Shown piece after piece: positions 52,078 to 59,515 of a stretch of DNA of 64,000 nt. The notes beneath the pieces were generated by a model. It saw only the letters and a list, made by a program, of their open reading frames with translations. It was not told the origin of the DNA and ran no database searches. Each line of letters starts with the position of its first letter. Positions within the stretch are counted from its first letter, which is position 1. Source of the stretch: Enterobacter asburiae (lineage in GTDB: Bacteria; Pseudomonadota; Gammaproteobacteria; Enterobacterales; Enterobacteriaceae); NCBI RefSeq assembly GCF_024599655.1, contig NZ_CP102247.1:1612001-1676000 (forward strand), given 5' to 3'. The position numbers and the translations under genes were made by a program.

Positions 52078-53496
52078 ATGAAACGTTCTCTTATTTTATC
52101 TCTGAGTGCTCCTCTTGTCTTAATGCTGGCTGCCTGCGCGCCGGAACATGCCAGCGTGTCGCCGATTAAAACGCAAGCCGCTGCGGCGTCGGTGAATACA
52201 CGGCTAAGTCAAACCAGCTGGCCGAAAAACGAATGGTGGAAAGACTATAACGATCCGCAGCTTAATTCGCTGATTGCGAAGGCGCTAAATGATGCGCCGG
52301 ATATGCAGATTGCCCGTCAGCGCATTACGCTTGCCGAAGCCCAGGCGAAAGCCACCATGGCGGCAGACGGCCCACAGATTGATTTCTCCGCCGATGCGGA
52401 ACGGCAAAAAATGTCTGCGGAAGGGTTGATGGGACCCTTCGCCATTACCGATCCGGCCGCGGGCACCACCGGGCCGTGGTACACCAACGGCACCTTTGGG
52501 CTGACCGCAGGCTGGGATCTCGACCTGTGGGGCAAAAACCGCGCGCAGGTTGAAGCCCACATCGGCAAGGTCAACGCCCAAAAAGCCGAGATGGAGCAGA
52601 CCCGTCAGCTGTTGGCCAGTAGCGTCGCGCGGCTTTACTGGGAGTGGCAGACTCAGGCCGCGGTGGGGGATGTCCTCGTGCAGATTAAACACGAGCAGGA
52701 AAATATCATCGGTGCCGACCGGGAGCTGTATCAGCACGGGATCACCTCTTCGGTAGAAGGTGTCGAAACCGATATTAATGCCAGTAAAACCGAAGAGCAG
52801 CTTGCCGGGGTAAAAGGCAAAATGAAAGCCGTTGAGGCACGTCTGCAGGCCCTGACCAACACCTCCTCTATGAAACTGACTCGCCATGCTTTACCAACAG
52901 CGGAAGCGGCGTTGCCCGCCACGCTGGGATACGAGCTGCTGGCTCGCCGTCCGGATCTGCAGGAGGCGCACTGGTACATTGAAGCTTCCCTTAGCGAAGT
53001 GGATGCCGCCAAAGCCGCCTTCTATCCTGACGTGAACCTGATGGCGTTCCTACAGCAGGATGCCCTGCATCTGAGCGATCTGTTTCGCTCTTCAGCGCAG
53101 CAGATGGGCGTGACCGCCGGATTGACGCTGCCGATCTTCGATAGCGGCAGGCTGAATGCGAATCTGGATATCGCCCAGGCGCAGAACAACCTTTCGGTGG
53201 CGAACTACAACAAGGCGGTGGTCGATGCCGTTAACCAGGTGGCGCGCGCGGCCAGTGAAGTTGAAACCCTGACCGCCAAAAACCAGCAGCAGCGGCAGGT
53301 CGAAAAAGATGCCGCGCGCGTGGTGGCACTGGCACAGGCGCGCTTCAGCGCGGGGATTATTGCCGGTTCCCGCGTTAGCGAGGCCAAAATTCCGGCACTG
53401 AAGGAACATATCGCTACGCTGACCCTGAAAGGGCAGTACGTGGATGCCACGCTACAGCTGACGTCCGCCCTGGGCGGTGGCTATCATCACGGCTAA
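52078..53496 (+). CDS. mdtQ: Outer-membrane efflux lipoprotein MdtQ
   Basis: 472 residues of the TolC/NodT-type RND outer-membrane factor family. The lipobox LMLAAC puts the lipidated cysteine at about 20. The two repeat halves are visible, with LWGKNRAQVEAH and IFDSGRLNANLDIAQAQ as family signatures. It matches E. coli MdtQ (YohG), which is disrupted in K-12, whereas this copy reads through intact. No pump gene is adjacent, so it probably serves a pump encoded elsewhere. ATG 52078 was chosen over 52063 from the lipoprotein signal. Confidence 0.92.
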   Translation: MKRSLILSLSAPLVLMLAACAPEHASVSPIKTQAAAASVNTRLSQTSWPKNEWWKDYNDPQLNSLIAKALNDAPDMQIARQRITLAEAQAKATMAADGPQIDFSADAERQKMSAEGLMGPFAITDPAAGTTGPWYTNGTFGLTAGWDLDLWGKNRAQVEAHIGKVNAQKAEMEQTRQLLASSVARLYWEWQTQAAVGDVLVQIKHEQENIIGADRELYQHGITSSVEGVETDINASKTEEQLAGVKGKMKAVEARLQALTNTSSMKLTRHALPTAEAALPATLGYELLARRPDLQEAHWYIEASLSEVDAAKAAFYPDVNLMAFLQQDALHLSDLFRSSAQQMGVTAGLTLPIFDSGRLNANLDIAQAQNNLSVANYNKAVVDAVNQVARAASEVETLTAKNQQQRQVEKDAARVVALAQARFSAGIIAGSRVSEAKIPALKEHIATLTLKGQYVDATLQLTSALGGGYHHG

Positions 53497-53546
53497 AAAA
53501 GGTCATTATCTATACTTACCTCTTTGCACATTTTCAGGAGGTGAGT

Positions 53547-54311
53547 ATGACCCGAGTAGCAATTGTAACGGCATCGGATTCCGGTATCGGTAAAACCACC
53601 GCGCTGATGCTGGCCGAACGCGGGTTTGATATCGGCGTCACCTGGCATTCCGATGAAAGCGGCGCGCGGGAAACCTGCCGTGAGGTTGAGGCGAGGGGGC
53701 AGCGTGCAGAGGCTATCCATCTTGATTTGAGCACCCTGCCGGAAGGTGCAGAGGCCATTGAAACGCTGATTGCGCGTTTTGGCCGGCTGGACGTGCTGGT
53801 CAACAATGCGGGGGCGATGACCAAAGCGCCGTTCCTTGATATGCCATTTGACGACTGGAGGACGATTTTCACCGTCGACGTGGACGGCGCGTTTCTCTGT
53901 TCACAAATTGCCGCGCGGCAGATGGTGAAGCAGGGGGAAGGGGGGCGAATTGTGAACATTACCTCGGTGCATGAGCACACGCCGCTGCCGGAGGCGAGCG
54001 CCTACACGGCGGCAAAACATGCGCTCGGCGGGTTAACCAAATCCATGGCGATGGAACTGGTTAAGCATAATATTCTGGTGAACGCCGTCGCGCCGGGAGC
54101 CATTGCCACACCGATGAACGACATGGACGACAGCGAAGTGAAGGAAGGTTCAATGCCGGAAATCCCGCTGGCAAGACCGGGCCACACCAAAGAGATCGCC
54201 AGCCTGGTGGCGTGGCTGTGCGACAGCGACGCCAGCTACACGACGGGGCAATCATTTATTGTCGACGGGGGTTTTATGCTGGCGAACCCGCAGTTTAAGC
54301 CGGAGGGGTAA
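53547..54311 (+). CDS. yohF: Short-chain dehydrogenase YohF
   Basis: 254 residues, classical SDR. The cofactor motif TASDSGIGK is at about 8-16, NNAGA near 89-93, and the catalytic Ser, Tyr and Lys are in ITSV and SAYTAAKHA. The family suggests NAD(P)-dependent oxidation of an alcohol, sometimes annotated as acetoin dehydrogenase, but the substrate is unproven. ATG 53547 follows CAGGAGGTGAGT; a GTG two codons earlier lies within the binding site. Confidence 0.92.
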   Translation: MTRVAIVTASDSGIGKTTALMLAERGFDIGVTWHSDESGARETCREVEARGQRAEAIHLDLSTLPEGAEAIETLIARFGRLDVLVNNAGAMTKAPFLDMPFDDWRTIFTVDVDGAFLCSQIAARQMVKQGEGGRIVNITSVHEHTPLPEASAYTAAKHALGGLTKSMAMELVKHNILVNAVAPGAIATPMNDMDDSEVKEGSMPEIPLARPGHTKEIASLVAWLCDSDASYTTGQSFIVDGGFMLANPQFKPEG

Positions 54312-54315
54312 GTTT

Positions 54316-54394
54316 CCCCCTCACCCTAACCCTCTCCCAGAGGGAGAGGGAACTAAAAACCCCCTCTCCCTCTGGGAGAGGGCCGGGGTGAGGG
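54316..54394. repeat. Nested inverted repeats of the CCCTCACCC family after yohF
   Basis: Two hairpins, CCCTCTCCC-AGA-GGGAGAGGG (54330-54350) and CCCTCTCCC-TCT-GGGAGAGGG (54362-54382), are enclosed by CCCTCACCC (54318-54326) and GGGTGAGGG (54386-54394). The array lies between convergent yohF and yohD. A single related unit is at 56836. Confidence 0.85.
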
Positions 54395-54407
54395 CACCAG
54401 ACCGCAC

Positions 54408-54980
54408 TCACTCCTCATCCCGCGTCTTTTCCCGATGCTTCAGCCACAGCCTGACCCCAATCACCGCCACAACCACCAGAATCAACCACGCCCAGTGCTT
54501 CAGGTGCTGGTCGAGATTATGCAGCCATGGCGCAATCACTTCGCCCCCGACGTAGCCGAGCGTCGTAAAAATCATCGCCCAGGCAATCGCCCCCACAATG
54601 TTGAGCGGCAGGAAAATTTTTGGCGGCAAATGGCTGGCGCCAATCAGTATCGGCCCGATGATGCGAAAGCCATACATAAAGCGCGTGCCGATGACGAACA
54701 GATAGGGATGACGCTGAATGAGCCGTTGAGCGCGGCGGATTTTCTTCTGATGCTTTGCGAAACGCTTAAGCAGCGTGGGCCCGAAGCGCAGCCCGAGAAA
54801 GTAGAGCAGCTGATCGCCAATCATTCCGCCGAGCGCGACCGCAGCGACGACCAGCGGGAATTTCAGCAATCCCTGATGCGCGGCGACGCCGCCTAACAGC
54901 GTGATGGTTTCACCTTCTGCCACGCTACCGATGACCAGCGCGGCATAGCCATATTGTTCAATAAGTGCGTTAATATCCAT
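54408..54980 (-). CDS. yohD: DedA-family membrane protein YohD
   Basis: 190 residues with four to five hydrophobic segments. The DedA signature is in GSVAEGETITLLGGVAAH and the conserved arginine region FVIGTRFMYGFRIIGPILIG (about 95-114). DedA proteins are thought to act in undecaprenyl phosphate or phospholipid recycling and to maintain the proton motive force. It starts MDINALIEQYGYAAL at 54980. Confidence 0.93.
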   Translation of the reverse strand: MDINALIEQYGYAALVIGSVAEGETITLLGGVAAHQGLLKFPLVVAAVALGGMIGDQLLYFLGLRFGPTLLKRFAKHQKKIRRAQRLIQRHPYLFVIGTRFMYGFRIIGPILIGASHLPPKIFLPLNIVGAIAWAMIFTTLGYVGGEVIAPWLHNLDQHLKHWAWLILVVVAVIGVRLWLKHREKTRDEE

Positions 54981-55137
54981 TACGTAAATGTTATCTCCCT
55001 CTTCATGCCTCGTTTAATCATATACCCCATGAATCAACAGCGGGGAAATCAACGGAAATTTCCCACTGTACAGAAAATAATCTAAAGCCTGCATTATACT
55101 TAAGGTATCGCTGACGGGCCGACAACAAGGGGGCGCT

Positions 55138-55725
55138 ATGAACCATGTCTGGGGACTTTTCTCCCATCCCGATCGTGAAATGCATGTCATTAAAAGTGAG
55201 AACGAAACGGTCTCGCATCATTACACGCATCATGTGCTGCTGATGGCTGCGGTGCCGGTAATATGCGCTTTTATCGGAACAACACAAATCGGCTGGAACT
55301 TCGGTGACGGCACCGTGGTTCAGCTTTCCTGGTTTACCGGGCTCTATCTGGCCATTGTTTTTTATGGCCTGATGCTGGCGGGTGTGGCGATAATGGGGCG
55401 TGTCATTCACTGGATGGCGCGTAACTACCCGCAACGTCCATCGCTGGCGCACTGTATGGTCTTTGCCGGATATGTCGCGACCCCGCTGTTCTTAAGCGGT
55501 ATTGTTGCGCTCTATCCACTGGTCTGGCTGTGCGCGCTGATCGGTACCATTGCCCTCTTTTACACCGGGTATCTGCTGTATCTGGGGGTCCCTACCTTCC
55601 TGAATATCAATAAAGAAGAGGGCCTGAGTTTTTCCAGTTCAACACTCGCTATTGGGGTGCTGGTGCTGGAGGCACTACTGGCACTGACGGTTATTCTTTG
55701 GGGTTATGGATACCGTCTCTTCTGA
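55138..55725 (+). CDS. yohC: YIP1-family inner-membrane protein YohC
   Basis: 195 residues with five predicted helices, matching E. coli YohC throughout (MNHVWGLFSHPDREM start, LALTVILWGYGYRLF end). It belongs to the Yip1/DUF1282 group. Its function is unknown. It is separated from yohD by 157 bases and stops just before a perfect 13-pair hairpin. Confidence 0.92.
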   Translation: MNHVWGLFSHPDREMHVIKSENETVSHHYTHHVLLMAAVPVICAFIGTTQIGWNFGDGTVVQLSWFTGLYLAIVFYGLMLAGVAIMGRVIHWMARNYPQRPSLAHCMVFAGYVATPLFLSGIVALYPLVWLCALIGTIALFYTGYLLYLGVPTFLNINKEEGLSFSSSTLAIGVLVLEALLALTVILWGYGYRLF

Positions 55726-55730
55726 GTTCA

Positions 55731-55762
55731 CTGCATTGCTGGCGTAAATGCCAGCAATGCAG
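55731..55762 (+). terminator. Perfect 13-pair hairpin after yohC
   Basis: CTGCATTGCTGGC (55731-55743) pairs with GCCAGCAATGCAG (55750-55762) around GTAAAT, five bases past the yohC stop. It lacks a clear T run, so it may protect the transcript end or act as a weak terminator. Confidence 0.6.
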
Positions 55763-55892
55763 CATCTGTTCACGATTATCCGCTGGCGACAACGTCCGGT
55801 GACCGCTATGATGCCGAAGCCAGCCTGTGTTTATCCGTTGATACAGGCGGTGTACGTCATTACGTGCGTGAATAATTATCAGAAGTCTCACC

Positions 55893-56816
55893 ATGCTGAA
55901 ATTCCGAGTCTCTTTACTTAGCCTGGCGCTGCTGCTGGGCGCGTCCGCTGCCGTGCCGGCCGTCGCTAAAACGCCCGCGGTGACCGCCGCCGCTGCTCAG
56001 CCGCAAATTGCGTCCGGCAGCGCGATGATTGTCGATCTCAACACCAATAAGGTGATCTACGCCAGCCACCCGGACCTGGTGCGCCCGATCGCCTCGATTA
56101 CCAAATTAATGACCGCGATGGTGGTGCTTGATGCCCATCTGCCGCTGGACGAAAAGCTGAAAGTGGACATCAGCCACACGCCGGAGATGAAAGGGATCTA
56201 CTCTCGCGTGCGTCTGAACAGTGAAATCAGCCGTAAAAATATGCTGCTGCTGGCGCTGATGTCATCTGAAAACCGTGCGGCGGCGAGCCTGGCGCACCAC
56301 TATCCGGGCGGCTACGACGCCTTTATCCGCGCGATGAACGCGAAAGCCAAATCGCTGGGGATGACCAATACGCATTATGTTGAACCGACGGGTCTGTCGA
56401 TCAACAACGTCTCCACGGCCCGCGACCTGACGAAACTGCTGATAGCCAGCAAACAGTATCCGCTGATTGGACAGCTCAGTACCACCCGTGAAGAGATGGC
56501 GACCTTTGCGAACCCGGCCTACACGCTGCCGTTCCGCAATACTAACCATCTGGTTTACCGGGATAACTGGAATATTCAGTTAACGAAAACTGGCTTTACC
56601 AACGCGGCAGGACACTGTCTTGTGATGCGCACCGTGTTTAACGGTAAGCCGGTGGCGCTGGTGGTGATGGATGCCTTTGGCAAATACACGCACTTTGCCG
56701 ATGCCAGCCGTCTGCGCACCTGGATTGAGACCGGGAAAGTGCAGCCCGTTCCGGCCGCAGCATTGACGTATAAAAAGCAGAAAGCGGAACAGATGGCGAC
56801 GGCGCAGAACGACTGA
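55893..56816 (+). CDS. pbpG: D-alanyl-D-alanine endopeptidase PBP7
   Basis: 307 residues. The signal peptide ends about VPAVAK (residue 25). The penicillin-binding motifs are S68-I-T-K71, S125-E-N127 and K232-T-G234. PBP7 is a low-molecular-mass PBP that cleaves D-Ala-mDAP cross-bridges in the periplasm. The sequence and length fit E. coli PbpG. It ends before the repeat at 56836 and the terminator at 56881. Confidence 0.96.
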   Translation: MLKFRVSLLSLALLLGASAAVPAVAKTPAVTAAAAQPQIASGSAMIVDLNTNKVIYASHPDLVRPIASITKLMTAMVVLDAHLPLDEKLKVDISHTPEMKGIYSRVRLNSEISRKNMLLLALMSSENRAAASLAHHYPGGYDAFIRAMNAKAKSLGMTNTHYVEPTGLSINNVSTARDLTKLLIASKQYPLIGQLSTTREEMATFANPAYTLPFRNTNHLVYRDNWNIQLTKTGFTNAAGHCLVMRTVFNGKPVALVVMDAFGKYTHFADASRLRTWIETGKVQPVPAAALTYKKQKAEQMATAQND

Positions 56817-56835
56817 GCCGTTTGTGCGCGCTGAT

Positions 56836-56869
56836 GCCCTCACCCCGACCCTCTCCCACAGGGAGAGGG
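56836..56869. repeat. Single CCCTCACCC-family repeat after pbpG
   Basis: GCCCTCACCCCGACCCTCTC followed by CCACAGGGAGAGGG contains a CCCTCTCCC / GGGAGAGGG hairpin with the same flanking CCCTCACCCC as the array at 54316. Confidence 0.8.
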
Positions 56870-56880
56870 AGAAAACACTA

Positions 56881-56910
56881 AAAACGGTAACCTGGGTTAC
56901 CGTTTTGCTT
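56881..56910. terminator. Bidirectional terminator between pbpG and the GNAT gene
   Basis: AAAACGGTAAC (56881-56891) and GTTACCGTTTT (56896-56906) pair perfectly around CTGG, and the next bases are T-rich. The GNAT stop codon is at 56911. Confidence 0.88.
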
Positions 56911-57465
56911 TTATTCCGGCAGCGTCCAGTCTCCATCGTTGAGCGGGCGCTGCATAATCACCGTATCCCGCCAGTCGCCTTTCTTATACCCTACGCTTCG
57001 CAGCTGACCGACAATCTCGAAGCCGTGCTTTTTATGCAGCCGCAGCGAGCCTGAATTATTGTTGCCATCTCCCACAACGGCAATCATCTGCCGCCACGGG
57101 CCTTGCTCGCAGCGGGCGATCAGCGCATCCATTAATGCCGAGCCAAAACCGCGCCCGGTAATGCTGGCATCCACGTAAATCGACTCTTCCAGGGTATAGC
57201 GGTAGGCGTGTCGCGGACGGTAAGGCGTGGCGTAGCAGTAGCCCACCACGATGCCGCGATACAGCGCGATAAGCCACGGTAAACCGTTCTCAGCCACGCT
57301 TTTCATCCGCTGACGCATTTCGTCGATAGTCGGGGGGACTTCTTCAAATGACGCGCGCCCGTGAAGCACATGCCAGGCATAGATGGCGGCGATGGCATGC
57401 ACATCATCGGGAAGGGCATCGCGCACTTCCAGTTCGGTCTCGGATAAAACATCAACAGCCGACAT
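56911..57465 (-). CDS. GNAT N-acetyltransferase, phosphinothricin acetyltransferase-like
   Basis: 184 residues of the GNAT fold. The start VRDALPDDVHAIAAIYAWHV, the segment TLEESIYVDASITGRGFGSALMDALI with the acetyl-CoA loop (GRGFGS) and the HKKHGFEIVGQL ending are the pattern of the Pat/Bar/MnaT branch. Such enzymes acetylate phosphinothricin or methionine sulfoximine analogues; the natural substrate here is unknown. E. coli has no gene at this spot between pbpG and dld. Confidence 0.8.
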   Translation of the reverse strand: MSAVDVLSETELEVRDALPDDVHAIAAIYAWHVLHGRASFEEVPPTIDEMRQRMKSVAENGLPWLIALYRGIVVGYCYATPYRPRHAYRYTLEESIYVDASITGRGFGSALMDALIARCEQGPWRQMIAVVGDGNNNSGSLRLHKKHGFEIVGQLRSVGYKKGDWRDTVIMQRPLNDGDWTLPE

Positions 57466-57577
57466 GATGTGCCTGCTCCTCGTAATAGAATGCCGGAGAA
57501 ACGTTACTCCGGTGTCAGAGCGTCACTCTATTACGATTAAGGCACGCTAAACAATCTCTCAAATTTGGCTGTAGGAA

Positions 57578-59326
57578 TTAATCAGACGCTTGCGTTATGC
57601 GCTGCTCCGCATCTGCCTCTTCTTTCCAGTATTTCTTCCGCGTTGTTTTACCAATGCCGGGATTCATGCTGTTTGTAGGGTCATTCTCGCGATAAAACTG
57701 CTTAAGTGCGTCAGGGGCTTTATAAAGATGCCCGACGTTATGTTCCGCAGGATATTGTGCGCCGCGTTCGCGCAGCAGGGCGAGCATCTGCTCCTTCAGT
57801 TCGTGTGCATCGACCCCTTTTTTGACGATGTAATCCTGATGGAAGACATAACACATAAAGTGGCCGTAATAGAGCTTGTGCACCAGCTTGCTGTCGATTT
57901 CCGGCGGAAGGTGCTCAAACCACTCGGTGTCGTTACGGCGCAGGGCGATATCCAGCGCCAGAATATCTTCCACCTCTTCGGAATGCACCGCCTGGTAACG
58001 GATGGCGGCACCCGCAGCGGCAAAACGGTGCAGGAAGGCTTTGCTGCCTTCTTCCGGCGTGCAGGCAAAGAAATCACCCTCAGCCGTCCTGAAGAACTCG
58101 GTCAGCCAGCTTTGCGCTTCGGCAATCCCGTCTCCGGCCATCTTCAGCAGCAGGTGGTGCTCATACTTATCGCGCCAGGTTTTCATTCGCTCCGGTAAGT
58201 GCGCCGGGAAAACGTTGCCCAGCTTCTGCATAAAGCGGTCGGTGAAGTGGGGTTTGAACAGCGACACTTTCTCCAGCATCGCATCGGTGCGGCCCTTCAT
58301 GGTGAAAAAGAACGGCATTTTGTCGGTGCCGAGCTTGTCGATCATCAGGAACGTATCTTTGCCGTAACGCTCGGCGATGTCGTAAATGTCCCGGTGCATG
58401 TACTCGCCCGCGACCGGCAGATGGCTGAATTCGCCCAGAATATGACGACGAATTTCGGTCAGAACGTCAGGCTGATTGGTACCGATGTAAAACACCTGCT
58501 GCTTTTTCTCTGCCGGGAAGGTATCCAGACGCACGGCAAAAACGGCAAGCTTCCCGGCGCAGCCGGAGGATTCAAACAGGCGGTCCGGGTCGGCGTTGTA
58601 GCGCGCTGGCGTATCGGCATCGATATCCCGCACGCGGGTCACGTAGTCGTGATCGTGCGCGTGGCGGCCATCGTGCTGCACGTCTTCGTCCTTCACGCGA
58701 TCGTCGTCAAGCTTGCTGAGGATCTGCTCTGGCGTCATGCCGAGATCGATGCCCAGATGGTTCACCAGCGTCAGCTTGCCGTTTTCGTCAATACGGGCAA
58801 ACAGCGACATCTCGGTGTAGGCAGGCCCGCGCTGCACCAGAGAGCCGCCGGAGTTGTTGCAGATCCCACCGACCACCGAGGCGCCAATACAGGAGGAGCC
58901 AATCACCGAGTGCGGCTCGCGGCCCAGCGGCTTAAGCGCTTTTTCCAGGGAGTAGAGCGTCGTGCCGGGGAATGCAAGCACCTGCTCGCCTTTATCCAGC
59001 AGGTGCAGCTTGTCGAGGCGCAGGGTGCTGATAATCACGATGTCGCGATCGTAATCGTTGCCGTTCGGCGTGGAGCCTTCGGTCAGACCGGTATTGGCGG
59101 CCTGCATTAAAATAATCTTGTCGGCGGCGACGCAGGCGCTCAGGACGCGCCACAGCTCAAGCAGCGTGCCGGGGAAGACCACCGCCAGCGCCTCGCCCTG
59201 ACCGGAGCGGAAACCCTTACGGTAGCGGGCGGTTTTGGCCGGGTCGGTAAGCAGGTGAGAGGAGCCAACCAGGCGCGACAGTTCGTTAATAAAAGCCGTG
59301 TTATCGTTTGTTCGAACAGAAGACAT
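57578..59326 (-). CDS. dld: Quinone-dependent D-lactate dehydrogenase
   Basis: 582 residues. The FAD-binding (PCMH) domain has IILMQAANTGLTEGSTPNG and VIGSSCIGASVVGGICNNSGG; a membrane-binding region and the cap domain (KMAGDGIAEAQSW; EHNVGHLYKAP) follow. It oxidises D-lactate to pyruvate and passes electrons to the quinone pool at the inner membrane. ATG 59326 has AAGGAG six bases upstream and begins MSSVRTNDN, close to the family start. It is divergent from bglX. Confidence 0.96.
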   Translation of the reverse strand: MSSVRTNDNTAFINELSRLVGSSHLLTDPAKTARYRKGFRSGQGEALAVVFPGTLLELWRVLSACVAADKIILMQAANTGLTEGSTPNGNDYDRDIVIISTLRLDKLHLLDKGEQVLAFPGTTLYSLEKALKPLGREPHSVIGSSCIGASVVGGICNNSGGSLVQRGPAYTEMSLFARIDENGKLTLVNHLGIDLGMTPEQILSKLDDDRVKDEDVQHDGRHAHDHDYVTRVRDIDADTPARYNADPDRLFESSGCAGKLAVFAVRLDTFPAEKKQQVFYIGTNQPDVLTEIRRHILGEFSHLPVAGEYMHRDIYDIAERYGKDTFLMIDKLGTDKMPFFFTMKGRTDAMLEKVSLFKPHFTDRFMQKLGNVFPAHLPERMKTWRDKYEHHLLLKMAGDGIAEAQSWLTEFFRTAEGDFFACTPEEGSKAFLHRFAAAGAAIRYQAVHSEEVEDILALDIALRRNDTEWFEHLPPEIDSKLVHKLYYGHFMCYVFHQDYIVKKGVDAHELKEQMLALLRERGAQYPAEHNVGHLYKAPDALKQFYRENDPTNSMNPGIGKTTRKKYWKEEADAEQRITQASD

Positions 59327-59515
59327 CTTCCACTCCTTGTGGTGGGGCAAATTTCTCGCTGTAAAGCATAGCGCGATTAACTGTTAAGCGGTCGAGTATT
59401 CACGAGAAAAATCAGAGAATAACCCTGCAACGTTCTGAGGGTTTGTGGCACACTGCGCTTTTCGCACGGTATGGCCGAGATCGTCCGGCGGTTATTGATG
59501 AGAGAGTAAAACGAC

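Noticed and set aside
58199..59110. 303-codon plus-strand frame opposite dld
   Set aside because: Antisense to a conserved enzyme gene in high G+C sequence, with His/Val-rich composition typical of shadow frames.
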